A stretch of DNA of 64,000 bases from Edaphobacter aggregans DSM 19364 (GCF_000745965.1 NZ_JQKI01000017.1:62001-126000); one strand, 5' to 3'; numbered from the stretch's first letter, positions 8,237 through 18,441 are shown. Program-made: numbers and translations. The notes: generated by a model from the sequence alone, not told the origin.

Positions 8237-9256
8237 TCACTGGTGGCTGCCCGCCGGCGGCACCGGCTGACCCGGCGTCCCGGCTGCGGGAGCGCTCTGC
8301 GGTGCCGGCGAAGACGGCGGCGGTGGAGTCTGCCCGGCCGCCACAAGCGCCTTGTCGATCATACGGTACACATACTCCATCGGAACCGCGCCCTCCAGCC
8401 GCTCGCCGTTGATAAACAGCGCCGGCGTCGAGTCCACCCCCAGGTCCGTCGCCTGCTTGACCGACACCTTCACCGCCGTGTCGTCCTGCTTCTCGATGCA
8501 CGCATTCAGCGCGGCCTCGTTTACCTTCTGACGCTTGCCCTCTTCTTTTGTCAGCGTGTCCAGCGTCTCGTTCGCCTTGGCCAGTGTCTTCTCCGCCCCA
8601 CCCATATCCGCCGCGTGCGCGTGGATGTAGTCCACCAGGTTCCAGTAGCCGGGAGCACTCTGCGCCGCCAGGCAGTTCGCGTCCACCGCCGCGCGCACCG
8701 CCCACGGATGCTGGTCCAGAGGAAAGTCGCGATACACGATCCGAACCTGGTCCTTGTACCGCTCCGTCAGCGCCGGAAATATCTGCGCGTGCATCTTCGC
8801 GCAGAACGGGCACTCCAGGTCGTCATACCCCACGATCACCACCGGTGCGTTCGCCGGGCCTCCGCGCGCCGGTCGCCCCTCTGCGCTTACCAGCTCCTTG
8901 GGGTCCTTGCTGATGTCGAACTTCGAGAACTGCGCCAGCGTCTTGCCGTCGGTCGACAGCAGAAACGTCATCGGCTTCGACGTCTTGCCCTCCGCCGAAA
9001 ACAGCACCACGATCTCGTCGAAGCCCGGAACGTCGCTATGCGCCCGCGGGCCGATCACCACGTCGTAGTTCGGCGGCAGACTGGTCTTCGAGCGGATCAG
9101 AATCTCCACCCTTCGCGCCAGCTCCGGCGGCAGCTTCCCTCCGCCCTCCGAAGCGCTCTGGGCGTGGCAGCCGGCCGCGGCCAGCATCAGGAAAAAAGCA
9201 AAGGGACGAAGCAGACGGACAGCATTCAGCACAATACCCCCGATTATCTCACGCAT
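8237..9256 (-). CDS. DsbA/thioredoxin-fold thiol oxidoreductase, probable lipoprotein
   Basis: About 339 residues. The N-terminus is a signal segment with lipobox-like FFLMLAAAGC. A middle domain (about 30-120) precedes a thioredoxin-fold domain with the active site LECPFCAKMH (C149, C152) and the DsbA-like helical insertion after it. VRIVYRDFPLDQHPW and TPALFINGERLEG, which holds the cis-proline, are typical of DsbA_4-type proteins. The C-terminus is a proline/alanine-rich tail. The likely role is making or isomerising disulfides in envelope proteins. It sits between lptD and the PpiC gene, 26 bp from the latter. ATG 9256 was preferred over an upstream TTG. Confidence 0.88.
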   Translation of the reverse strand: MREIIGGIVLNAVRLLRPFAFFLMLAAAGCHAQSASEGGGKLPPELARRVEILIRSKTSLPPNYDVVIGPRAHSDVPGFDEIVVLFSAEGKTSKPMTFLLSTDGKTLAQFSKFDISKDPKELVSAEGRPARGGPANAPVVIVGYDDLECPFCAKMHAQIFPALTERYKDQVRIVYRDFPLDQHPWAVRAAVDANCLAAQSAPGYWNLVDYIHAHAADMGGAEKTLAKANETLDTLTKEEGKRQKVNEAALNACIEKQDDTAVKVSVKQATDLGVDSTPALFINGERLEGAVPMEYVYRMIDKALVAAGQTPPPPSSPAPQSAPAAGTPGQPVPPAGSHQ

Positions 9257-9318
9257 ACCACAGCCACCCGCCCCCAACCCGCTTTCTACCCCCTACACCC
9301 TATTCCCTACTCCCTGCT

Positions 9319-12042
9319 TCAAAACAGCCTCTCCGCCCGTCGCAGGTTCCCCGCCGTCCCGATATTGGCCAGCGTAAAGTTGAACCGGTACACGTTCTCG
9401 TTGCGAACCGACCCCAGCTCATACTTCCGGTACTCCACGCTCAATCCGCAGCAGTCCCAGTTGTACTGCACCTGAAGCGCGCCGTACTGCACCTGGGTAC
9501 TGTTCAGGTCGAGCCCAGCATTCGCCGCCACTCCAAACCCGCGCTTCGTCGGCCCGCCGTAGCCCAGCAGAACCCTCAGCTGCTTGAAGTCCGAGACCGC
9601 CGACGAGAAGCCCGCAATATTGAACCGCCCCGGAGCATTCAGCCGCGCATAACTCAACCCCGAAAACACATTCCCCTCATGAAAGTTCACCAGCACATTA
9701 TTCGACGTGAACTTCTTCGCTCCGGTATCCAGGTCCCAGTCCCACTCCACATCGAAGTGGTCCGAGGTCCTCCACCGCAGCCGCGAGATCAGAGGCGAGA
9801 TCTCCCTCGGCTCCGTCAGAAACGCCACCCCCGAAAGCGCCAGCGTCGTCGTGAAGATGTTCCTCCTCCCCGTCACCACCGCCCCGCCGAAGGACGGATT
9901 GAAAAAATACTTCTGCGTCACTCTCCAGCTCAGAAGCTCCCGGCTGCCGCATCCTCCTGACGCCGCCGTGTAGCCCGCATCCGAGGCCACATTGCCTCCC
10001 ACGCCGCCCATCGCGCCCGGAGCCGCCGCGCCCGTCCACGCCCCGCTCCCTGCCGCGGCATCCGTATCCGGCGTCTCGCACGGCGCACTCTTCTTCGGAC
10101 GAAGAAACAGCCGCTGCGTCACCCCGTACTCCACCTCGTTCGTGTTGCTCACCACATCGACATCGTCGAAGCGCAGCACCTCGTTGAAGTTGTGTATGCC
10201 GGTCACATACAGGTACGCCGCCATCGGCTCGATCGTATGCTTCACCGCATCCGCGCCGAACAGCTTCCCCACCAGCGGCGACCGAAACGTCCTCTCCAGC
10301 ACCGGAGCCCGCGCCTCCACTCCAACCTCTAGGTCCGCGCGGTTCACCGCCTCCCCGCTCTCGACCGGAACCGGCGACAGAGAAGGCTCCCGGCTCCGCG
10401 AGTAGATCGTCTCCCGCAGCGCCAGCGACGACCGGAACCTCCACCCTCCCGCGTTCAGTGGCAGCGCAATCTCCGGCCTCAGATCGAACCGCTCCGTCAG
10501 CCCCGTCGTCGAAAAGTCCGGCTGCACACGCTTCAATCCCGCCGCCGTGCTCTGGACGCTCCACAGAGCGCTCGCATCCCCCAGCCTGTGCTCCGTTGTC
10601 GCCAGATCCAGCGACGGCGCATGAAAGATGCGGATCTGCTGCTCAGCCGTCGTCGGTGTCGCCGCCTGCTTCAGCCCCTGGTAGCGATCCGCGCGCAGCG
10701 CCCACGAGTACCCATCCGTCTGGTGCACCGCATACGCCTCCGACAGAATGTCGCTCGACACCGCCTGGTTGAAGTTCTCCGTAAACGCCTCGCGGTACGG
10801 ATACGAGCTCAGATACTCCACATCCGCCACTACCCGCGTCTGGCTCGTCCAGTCATGACGCCCCGAGAACACCACGTCCTCTCCGCCCTGGTTCACATAC
10901 TGCCCGCCCGAATAAAACCCGCGGTCCTGCAGCCCGTTGTAGTGCGCCAGCGCAAAGTCGTTCCCCAGCCCCCGGTACCGCAACGTCGCCGACTGCTGCC
11001 ATCCGCGCTTCGAAAAATACTCCGCCCCCACCGTCATGTCCGTGCTTCGGCCCAGCACTACATAAATCTGCTCGCCCAGCACCAGTCCCTTCGTGGACGA
11101 TTGCCCGATCACCGGAATCATGAACCCCGTCTGCCGCTGCTCGTCCCCCACCGGGTGCGACACATACGGCAGATACACCAGCGGAATGTCCATCACGCGA
11201 AACACCGTATTCCGCGCCGTCGCCTTCTCCTCCGTCACGCTGAACTTCCCCGCAAACAGCTGCCAGTCCGGATGCGGAAGCTGACACGACGTCACCGATC
11301 CCCCATACACGTCGTACTCCTTCGGCCCCGTCTTCACCACCACCTTGCCCTCGAACAGAAACGGCTGCCCGTTGTCGTACACCGGCCTCCGCCCCGCCGC
11401 CTTCAGCCCCGAGGACCTCAGCCCCACCGAGCCCGACACGTCAAAGAACCGCCCCGTCTCCGTCTTCAGATTCATCGTCCCGTGGCTGGCCGAGATGCTC
11501 TCGTTGTTCTCCCCGCCCGTCACCTTCAAATGCCCGCTCGCATTCAGGTCGCCCGTCTCCGCGTCGTAGTCGATGTGGTCCGCCTCCACCTTGCGGTCCT
11601 TGTACGTGATCACCACGTCCCCATCCAGCGTGTACTTCGACCCCGTCTTCGCCTGCGGGCCCGAGCTCTCGATCACCACCGTCGACCCATCGTCCTGCGC
11701 AGGCTCCACAATCGCATCCGGATACCGCCGCGCCGTCTCCTCCGGCCCCGCCGGAAGCTCCGCCGAGCTCGAAGGCTGCGCCAGGCTCGAAGACTGGCCC
11801 CCGCTCGCCGCAGGTGCCTGATTCGACACCTCCTGAGCCCGCAACTGTGGATGACTCGCCGCCCCCAGCGTGATAGTTGTCAAAAGGTAAACACTTCGCA
11901 GGATCCGTCGGCTCCACCGCCCCCGGCCTCTGCGAACGCCAGCCCCGTCGCCGCCTTCAAAGGCACGACCCTCGGCCTGGCACAGCCCCTGGGCCCTTGC
12001 ATCCGGTTCCTTTGGATCGAAACGTGTCAGACGTACCACCAC
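9319..12042 (-). CDS. lptD: LPS-assembly protein LptD
   Basis: About 907 residues from a GTG, long for the family (about 780). After a signal-like segment (YLLTTITLGAASHPQLRAQ) come a low-complexity linker, the LptA-like jellyroll (TLDGDVVITYKDRKVEADHIDYDAETG) and a large beta-barrel ending in F. VTSCQLPHPDW (C253) and the adjacent pair in NWDCCGLSVEYRK (C864, C865) match the positions of the essential inter-domain disulfides of E. coli LptD. No cysteine is seen at the mature N-terminus where E. coli has C31. An Ala/Gly insertion with two further cysteines sits in a barrel loop. The start is uncertain because no ATG lies near the signal segment. Confidence 0.92.
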   Translation of the reverse strand: MVVRLTRFDPKEPDARAQGLCQAEGRAFEGGDGAGVRRGRGRWSRRILRSVYLLTTITLGAASHPQLRAQEVSNQAPAASGGQSSSLAQPSSSAELPAGPEETARRYPDAIVEPAQDDGSTVVIESSGPQAKTGSKYTLDGDVVITYKDRKVEADHIDYDAETGDLNASGHLKVTGGENNESISASHGTMNLKTETGRFFDVSGSVGLRSSGLKAAGRRPVYDNGQPFLFEGKVVVKTGPKEYDVYGGSVTSCQLPHPDWQLFAGKFSVTEEKATARNTVFRVMDIPLVYLPYVSHPVGDEQRQTGFMIPVIGQSSTKGLVLGEQIYVVLGRSTDMTVGAEYFSKRGWQQSATLRYRGLGNDFALAHYNGLQDRGFYSGGQYVNQGGEDVVFSGRHDWTSQTRVVADVEYLSSYPYREAFTENFNQAVSSDILSEAYAVHQTDGYSWALRADRYQGLKQAATPTTAEQQIRIFHAPSLDLATTEHRLGDASALWSVQSTAAGLKRVQPDFSTTGLTERFDLRPEIALPLNAGGWRFRSSLALRETIYSRSREPSLSPVPVESGEAVNRADLEVGVEARAPVLERTFRSPLVGKLFGADAVKHTIEPMAAYLYVTGIHNFNEVLRFDDVDVVSNTNEVEYGVTQRLFLRPKKSAPCETPDTDAAAGSGAWTGAAAPGAMGGVGGNVASDAGYTAASGGCGSRELLSWRVTQKYFFNPSFGGAVVTGRRNIFTTTLALSGVAFLTEPREISPLISRLRWRTSDHFDVEWDWDLDTGAKKFTSNNVLVNFHEGNVFSGLSYARLNAPGRFNIAGFSSAVSDFKQLRVLLGYGGPTKRGFGVAANAGLDLNSTQVQYGALQVQYNWDCCGLSVEYRKYELGSVRNENVYRFNFTLANIGTAGNLRRAERLF

Positions 12043-12097
12043 TCTATTGAGGCTAACCGAATTTCACCCCGAGCGGGTCTGAGGTTTTCAAAGCACC

Positions 12098-13687
12098 ATG
12101 AGCGCCGAGCGAAAGATTCACCCACTGGACGAAGCCTCCACAGCAGCCGCCGTCGAGACCACTCCCCTCGAGCCCTTCGTCCTCAAGCAACAGGTCGCCG
12201 AGCGCCTGGCCGCGCACCGCGCCCGACGCGCCGGAGCCTCCCCCGACGCCGCCGCGCACACCTCTGCCTCCACACCTCTCGCCCGAACCTCACGCATAGC
12301 AGCCGCCGTCGCCGAGCGCTACGCCCACTCCAAGAGCTACCGCGACTTCCTCGCCGAAGAGGCCGAGCGAGCCGTCCGCGAGGCTGAAGCCGCCGCCCGC
12401 CAGGCCGAAGCCGCCGCCGAGATCGCCCAGCGCAACGCCCAGGCCCTGGCCCAGGTCCAGTACGACCTCCTCGCCGAACTCGACGGCTACGCCGCCGACA
12501 GTCCGCACCCCGTCGAGACAGCCCCAGCCTCCGTCATTCTGAGGGAGACCCACCCATCGGGCGGGTCGACCGAAGAACCCCCGCATCTTGCCCGCATCGC
12601 CACCGTCATCCCCGCCACCGCCCAGCTCAACCTCACCCCCGAACCCACCTTCTCCCCCGCCGACCTCACCGTCCGTCTCGCCTCCGAAATCCGCCTCCCC
12701 GCACCCGACCCCGCCGCGCGCCGCGCCCGCCGCACCTCCGCCGCCCACCAGCCCATCGAAGAGCCCCTGACCACCTCGCCCACCAACCCTGAAGAGACCC
12801 TCTCCCTCGACGAGGAGATCGCCTTCCGCCAGGCCCCCGTCTTCGAGCCCGTCGAGCCTCCCGTCGGGATCCCCGCCAACCTCATCGAGTTCCCCCGCCA
12901 GCTCGTCGCCTCCCGTCGCGCCCGCCCCCGCCTCGCCGAAGGGCCCCTCCGCGAAGAGGCCGAGCAGCACCACGACCCCTCCCAGCTCCGCATCTTCGAG
13001 GTCGAGGCCGAGCAGATCTCCTCCGCCCCCGCCTCCGACGCCTCCGCCCCCGAGTGGACCTCCATCCTCCTCGACGCCCACCCCCGCCCGCTCCACGCCG
13101 AGCCCGCAGCCCACGGCTACTACTCCACCCACGCCTACCCGGCCACCCCACACGTCTACGCTCCTGAGCACCAGCCCGCCGAGTACGCCCCGGCCGCCTC
13201 ACCCGACGCCGCCCAACACCTCTACCCCACCCCCGAGACCCGGCACCTCTACGCCGTCCCCTTCCACGTCGCTCCGCTCGAACTGCGCCTCATGTCCGCC
13301 GCAGTCGACACCCTAGCCGTCCTCGCCGGCTTCCTCGTCTTCAGCGCGGTCTTCGTGCTCGCCATCTCACACTTCGTCCCCGAAGGCCTTCACATGAGCC
13401 TGCAGACCGCGGCCCTCTCCGGCGCCGGCATCATCGTCCTGCTCGGAGTCCTCTACCATTACGTCTTCTTTACCTTCTCCGACGCCACCCCGGGAATGCG
13501 CTACGCCCGCATCGGCCTCTGTACCTTCTCCGACAACAACCCGACCCGCCAGGCCATGCGCCGCCGCATCTTCGCCCTCATGCTCTCCGCCGCCCCCTTC
13601 GGCCTCGGCCTCCTCTGGTCATTCCTCGACGAAGACCGCCTCGGCTGGCACGACCGCATCTCCCGCATGTATCAGCGCAGCTACTGA
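12098..13687 (+). CDS. RDD-family membrane protein with long cytoplasmic N-terminus
   Basis: 529 residues. The first 400 are acidic/alanine/proline-rich with a probable coiled coil (EEAERAVREAEAAARQAEAA) and little predicted fold. The C-terminal 130 form an RDD domain with hydrophobic helices, including LMSAAVDTLAVLAGFLVFSA (conserved Asp), then TPGMRYARIGL and LGWHDRISRMY at the end (conserved Asp). RDD function is largely unknown; some members act in ion or solute transport. Codons about 146-165 are made of a copy of a dispersed GTCATTCTGAGG-type repeat that has been absorbed in frame. Divergent from lptD with 55 bp between starts. Confidence 0.8.
   Translation: MSAERKIHPLDEASTAAAVETTPLEPFVLKQQVAERLAAHRARRAGASPDAAAHTSASTPLARTSRIAAAVAERYAHSKSYRDFLAEEAERAVREAEAAARQAEAAAEIAQRNAQALAQVQYDLLAELDGYAADSPHPVETAPASVILRETHPSGGSTEEPPHLARIATVIPATAQLNLTPEPTFSPADLTVRLASEIRLPAPDPAARRARRTSAAHQPIEEPLTTSPTNPEETLSLDEEIAFRQAPVFEPVEPPVGIPANLIEFPRQLVASRRARPRLAEGPLREEAEQHHDPSQLRIFEVEAEQISSAPASDASAPEWTSILLDAHPRPLHAEPAAHGYYSTHAYPATPHVYAPEHQPAEYAPAASPDAAQHLYPTPETRHLYAVPFHVAPLELRLMSAAVDTLAVLAGFLVFSAVFVLAISHFVPEGLHMSLQTAALSGAGIIVLLGVLYHYVFFTFSDATPGMRYARIGLCTFSDNNPTRQAMRRRIFALMLSAAPFGLGLLWSFLDEDRLGWHDRISRMYQRSY
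12533..12592 (+). repeat. dispersed GTCATTCTGAG repeat inside the RDD gene
   Basis: Begins GTCATTCTGAGGGAGACCC, contains the near-palindrome ACCCACCCATCGGGCGGGT, and ends near CCCCGCATCTTGCC. It resembles the intergenic copies at 40486, 53252, 60073 and 62048. Here it contributes about 20 residues to the disordered N-terminal region of the RDD protein without breaking the frame. Confidence 0.6.
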
Positions 13688-13753
13688 AATAGCCAGGCCA
13701 ATCCAGTTCAGTTGATACCATGATCAGGTCTTCGCTGAGGCCATTCGTCGTTC

Positions 13754-16204
13754 ATGAAAATTCGCTTCGTCGCGATCTTCCTTACCCTCGCCGTGACCTC
13801 CTCACCGGCACAATCGCCCCAGCCACGCGCCACCCTCCAACAATCGCTCGGATTCGAAGATCAAACGGGACCCGCGCTCACCGGCTGGCGCACATACCCT
13901 CAAGAGTCCGGCCAGATCGACAACGAAATCGCTCATAGTGGACGCTCGTCCGCGCGCCTCCAGCTCAACCCGCAGTCCTCCAGCTTCTCCGTTATCACGC
14001 GATCTCTGCCCATCGACTTCCAGGGAACCTCCGTTGAGCTTCGCGGCTACCTGCGCCTCAAGGACGTTACAAACTACACTGGCCTCTGGCTCCGCCAGGA
14101 CGCCGACGGTCAAAGCCTGTCGCTTGAGAACATGCAGTCCCAGCAGGTCAAGGGCACCAGCGACTGGGCGCAGTACCACATCACGCTCCCCCTCAATCCC
14201 AAGGCCCAGCAACTCTACTTCGGAGTCCTCCTCTCCGGCTCCGGCACGCTGTAGGCCGACGATCTCGAGCTCCTTGTCGACGGCAAGCCCATCGCCCAGG
14301 CTCCCGCTGCCCCGCCTCGCATCAGCCTCCCCGCCGACCACGAGTTCGACTCCGGCTCCCGAATCGCTCTCACCACTCTCTCCCCCACGCAGATCTCGAA
14401 TCTGGTCACGCTCGCGCGCGTTTGGGGATTCCTCAAGTACCACCATCCCGCCGTCATCTCCGGCCAGCGCCACTGGGATTACGACCGCTTCCGCGTCCTG
14501 CCCGCCGTCCTCGCCGCACCCGATCGCAAACAGGCCAACGATGCAATCCTCGCCTGGATCGACAGGCTTGCTCCTATACCCAACTGCAATCCCTGCGCCT
14601 CTGCTCCTTCGGGGGAGTTCGATCTAAAGCCGGACCTCAGCTGGATTCACGACCACACTTCACTCGGCGCGCCCCTAAGCCAACGCCTCGAGTCAATCTA
14701 TGCCAATCGAACCGGCAAACAGTTCTTTGTCTCTCTGGTTGCCAGCGTTGACAATCCGTCCTTCGATCACGAACCTGCCTACCCGCAGATCAAACTCCCC
14801 GACTCCGGCTACCAGCTTCTGGCTCTCTTCCGCTGGTGGAACATCCTTCAGTACTGGGCGCCGTATCGCTCCGTCGCCGGTCAGGACTGGGAGGCCACCC
14901 TCGCCGGGTTCATCCCGAAGATAGCCCTTGCCAACAACAAGGACTCCTATCAGCTCACCCTCTTCGAGCTCGTTGCCAAGGCCAACGACACCCACGCCAA
15001 TCTCTGGAGCTCGCTCTCCGTTCGTCCGCCCACGGGAGACTGCGCCCTGCCCGTCGATCTGCGCTTTGTCGATGACAAAGCTGTCGTCTATCGAACCGAT
15101 CCCGCCAACAGCAGTCAGCTTATGCCGGGAGACATCCTCAACTCCCTCGACGGAGTCTCCACGGCGGCTCTCATTGAAAACATCGCCCGCTACTATGCCG
15201 ACTCCAATGACGCCGCGCGTCAGCGTGACCTTGCCCGCTTCCTCACACGCGGCGCCTGCGGCATCGTCTCCCTCGAAATCACCCGCGCGGGCGCGCTCCT
15301 GAAGATCTCCGCGAGCCGCACCCAGTTCAACCCAGCATCCTCGACCCACGATCTGCCCGGAGACACCTTTCGTCTTCTTTCGCCCAGCGTCGCCTATATC
15401 AAGCTCTCCAGCATCAAAGCCGGCGACCTGCCTGACTACTTCGCAAAGGCCATCGATACCCGCGGACTCATCGTCGACATCCGCAACTACCCCTCCGCAT
15501 TCATGCCCTTCGCCATGGGCGCCTATCTCGCCACCAACCCCACGCCCTTCGCCAGCTTGACCCGGGCAGACCTCGCAAATCCCGGCGCCTTCCACTTTGA
15601 AGACGGCTCCGTCATCGAGCCCGGCCCCATTCACTACAAAGGCAAGATCGTCATCCTCGTCGACCAGACCTCCATCAGCCAGTCCGAATACACCGCCATG
15701 GCCCTGCGAGCTATGCCCAACGCAACGATCGTCGGCAGCACCACCGCCGGAGCCGACGGAGACGTCTCCTCAATCCCGCTTCCCGGAGGACTCAGCACCA
15801 TGATCAGCGGCCTCGGAATCTTTTATCCCGTCCATCGCCCAACCCAGCGCATCGGCATCGTGCCCGACATCGTCGTCCACCCCACGATTCAGGGCATCGC
15901 GCAACGCCGCGACGAGGTCCTGGAGACAGCAGTGCGCATAATCGAAAGCGGAAAATGCTACTTCGTGCTGGCCCGCTCCATCGGACCCTTCGTCGCGCTC
16001 AGTCCCTCTTCGTACTTCGCGACGCCCTTATACAGGCTCTCCGCCACCCGCTCCCGGTACTCCGGCTGGCTAAGCTGCCTGGCGTCCTTCGGGTTCGTCA
16101 CAAACGAGATCTCCGCAAGGATCGAAGGCATATTCGCCCCGATCAGCACCACGAACGGAGCCTTCTTCACCCCGCGGTTCTTCAGCCCGGCATTTCCTCG
16201 CTGA
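13754..16204 (+). pseudogene. S41-family peptidase interrupted by an amber codon
   Basis: The frame opens with a signal peptide (MKIRFVAIFLTLAVTSSPAQ) and a beta-rich N-terminal domain, then hits TAG at 14252-14254. The codon context (SGSGTL-stop-ADDLELLVDGKP) indicates a Trp167 TGG-to-TAG change. The same frame then continues uninterrupted through the catalytic part: WGFLKYHHPAVISGQRHWDY, the PDZ-like segment around LMPGDILNSLDG, and QTSISQSEYTAMALR with the nucleophilic-serine region. It ends by reading into the antisense of the downstream amidase gene to a stop at 16204. The natural family C-terminus should lie near 15950. It is probably inactive unless the codon is suppressed or is a base-call error. 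Confidence 0.8.
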
Positions 16205-18279
16205 AGCCCCGCGAACAGGCTCGTCTCGACGTCCATCGCGAACTCGCGCGACTCGTCGATCTTCTCCTTCAGCGCGATCTTCTTCACCAGATCGCTCAAC
16301 TGATAGACCGATTGATCGCTCACCGCGTTCTCGCGCGCCGCCACCTCCAGCGCATCCGGCTGCGAGGTAAAGTTCAGGTAGTACGTCTCCACCCCCCGAG
16401 CCGTCGGATCGTTCGACGAGTTCGCATGAATCGAAAGAAACAGATCCGCCTGAGCCTTGTTCGCAATCGCCGTCCTGGTCTCGAGCGGAATAAACGTGTT
16501 GTCCGAACGCGTATAGATGATCTCCGCGCCCAGCCGCTCGTGCAGCATCTTGCCCAGCCGCAGCGCCACGTCGAGCACCACGTCCTTCTCCTCGATGCCG
16601 TCAACGCCGATCGTGCCCGAGTCATGCCCGCCATGCCCTGCATCGATCACGATGCGCCCGATCTTCAGCCCCAACGCACGCACCAGCGAAGTCTGCCCAT
16701 CCGCCGTAGGCACCGCCGCCCGCGCCGGAGCCGCCGAATCCGCCTTCTCCTTCCGCGACTTCCGCGAAGAAGAAGCAGAAGAAGAAGCAGGCGAAGTGCT
16801 TGCAACAGAATCAGCGTCCTTCGCTCCAGAATCACTGCCCTTCGCCGAAGGAACCACAGCAGCAATCGGCTGCGAGGTCGGAACGCTCGTCGCCTCCACC
16901 TTCCCCGGCTGATCGCTCACCGCCGCAACCTCACTCGCCGAGCCCGCGCTTCTCGTCGCCACCGTATTCGGAACCGGCCGGCTCGAGGGCTTCGACTCCG
17001 CCGACGCCCGCGGCGCCGGAGCCTCCGGCACCTCCCTCTGCCCCGCGCCGGCAACCTGCTGCTGCGAACTCGGCCCGCCGTGTATATCAATAATCAGCCG
17101 ATAAGGATTCGGCAGCAGAAACGCCGAGTACTCCGTAACATCATTCACATCCAGTACCACGCGCGTCATGTCGTTCGAGAACTGCGCCGCGCGAATCCGC
17201 TTCAGAAACCCATCGTCCGTAACCGTGAAGCTCCTGCCCACAAGCTCCTGCGCCAGCCGCGTCCCATGCAGGTCGAAGTAGATGCGGTCAGGATTCGGAA
17301 CCCGCGCCGCCTCGTACGTCACATCGTCGCCCAGGTCGATCGCCACGCGCGTATAGTTCGGCGTCGACCAGTGACGAATCCCCGTCACCTTCGCCAGCGC
17401 GCCCGGACGCCTGCCTGACGCCGCCTTCGCAACATGCGCCGTCCTCTGACCATCAGCAGGAGCAGCCGCCTGCGCATCATCCTCCAGGCCCGCGTCCACT
17501 GGCGCCGCCGTCCCTCGCCGCTCCGCGCCCCCATCCCCCCCGGTCGTCGGCATCGGAGCAAGAGCACTCCCGCTCGCAGGACGCGCAGGCTGCGTGACAG
17601 GCGCGGGCTGCGTGGCAGGCGCATCGGAGGCAGCCCGCGCCGTAAGAGTCTCTCTGGATGTAAGAGTCTCTCTGGATATAGCTGCTGTCTTCTCTTTACT
17701 CGCTACACCCTGCTGCTTCGGAGCCTGCTCGAGCGACGACAGCCCCGCCCGCGCCTCCTCAGCTTGCGAGCTGCGCGGATACTGCTTCACCAGCTGCGAA
17801 TACATCGCCCTCGCCGCAGCCGCATCGTGGAGGTCATTCTCGTAGATCTGCCCCTCGGCCAGCAGAGCGCCCACGCGCAGCGAGCTACCCGGATACTGCG
17901 TCCGCAGAAACTCATACTGCCCCACCGCAGCCTTCAGATTCTTCGCATCGCCAAGATCGCGGCCCTGCTCGGCAAGCAGCTCCGCCACAGCATTCACCGC
18001 CGCGGCCGCATACCTGCTCTGCGGCTCGTCATGATAGATCGCGCGATACCCGTCGAGCGCTTTCGCGTAGTCAGCCTTCGTCCGGCTGGCGTTCGGGATC
18101 GCCTCCAGCACCTCGCGCCCGCGCGTCGCCTGCTCCCACGGCGACATCTCCATCACATGCTTCTGGCCCGATCCCTTTGGCCTCGAAGGAGTAGCCGCCC
18201 CCGCAGCCGTACAGACCAACCCGACCGCGCAGAAGGCGCACCAAGCCCCGAGACCTCGCAGTCGGTTGCACACAACCAT
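15958..18279 (-). CDS. N-acetylmuramoyl-L-alanine amidase with AMIN and TPR regions
   Basis: About 773 residues. A signal peptide (LGAWCAFCAVGLVCTAAGAA) leads into TPR-like helices (about 50-190), a low-complexity linker, an AMIN domain (about 290-400, IRHWSTPNYTRVAIDLGDD) for peptidoglycan or septal targeting, a second low-complexity linker, and a C-terminal Amidase_3 domain. The catalytic domain shows IVIDAGHGGHDSGTIG, the metal-binding Glu in EEKDVVLDV, and FLSIHANSS, the zinc histidine motif. It cleaves the amide between MurNAc and the stem peptide during cell separation. ATG 18279 was chosen because the signal peptide starts there; the frame stays open upstream. The stop end overlaps the reading frame of the S41 pseudogene. 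Confidence 0.9.
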   Translation of the reverse strand: MVVCNRLRGLGAWCAFCAVGLVCTAAGAATPSRPKGSGQKHVMEMSPWEQATRGREVLEAIPNASRTKADYAKALDGYRAIYHDEPQSRYAAAAVNAVAELLAEQGRDLGDAKNLKAAVGQYEFLRTQYPGSSLRVGALLAEGQIYENDLHDAAAARAMYSQLVKQYPRSSQAEEARAGLSSLEQAPKQQGVASKEKTAAISRETLTSRETLTARAASDAPATQPAPVTQPARPASGSALAPMPTTGGDGGAERRGTAAPVDAGLEDDAQAAAPADGQRTAHVAKAASGRRPGALAKVTGIRHWSTPNYTRVAIDLGDDVTYEAARVPNPDRIYFDLHGTRLAQELVGRSFTVTDDGFLKRIRAAQFSNDMTRVVLDVNDVTEYSAFLLPNPYRLIIDIHGGPSSQQQVAGAGQREVPEAPAPRASAESKPSSRPVPNTVATRSAGSASEVAAVSDQPGKVEATSVPTSQPIAAVVPSAKGSDSGAKDADSVASTSPASSSASSSRKSRKEKADSAAPARAAVPTADGQTSLVRALGLKIGRIVIDAGHGGHDSGTIGVDGIEEKDVVLDVALRLGKMLHERLGAEIIYTRSDNTFIPLETRTAIANKAQADLFLSIHANSSNDPTARGVETYYLNFTSQPDALEVAARENAVSDQSVYQLSDLVKKIALKEKIDESREFAMDVETSLFAGLQRGNAGLKNRGVKKAPFVVLIGANMPSILAEISFVTNPKDARQLSQPEYRERVAESLYKGVAKYEEGLSATKGPMERASTK

Positions 18280-18441
18280 ACACCGCCAGTTTAAGAGCCC
18301 CACCCACCCCGCAACCCTGTGAAAACTCGCCCGGTACTCCCCGCGATACCCCCACATGGTGCCAACGATTTTATGAATCCCAAAGCAAAACGGAGAGAGC
18401 AGGCCTCTCCGTTCCACGGTCTATGACGACTCTCGACCCCC

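Noticed and set aside
8211..8813. N-terminal extension of the PpiC-type protein to 566 residues
   Set aside because: The extension is a second frame of the DsbA-like gene; a lipobox follows the GTG at 8210.
16374..18294. Arginine-rich long plus-strand frames opposite the amidase
   Set aside because: Typical antisense frames of a GC-rich gene; no domain, start site or codon pattern supports them.
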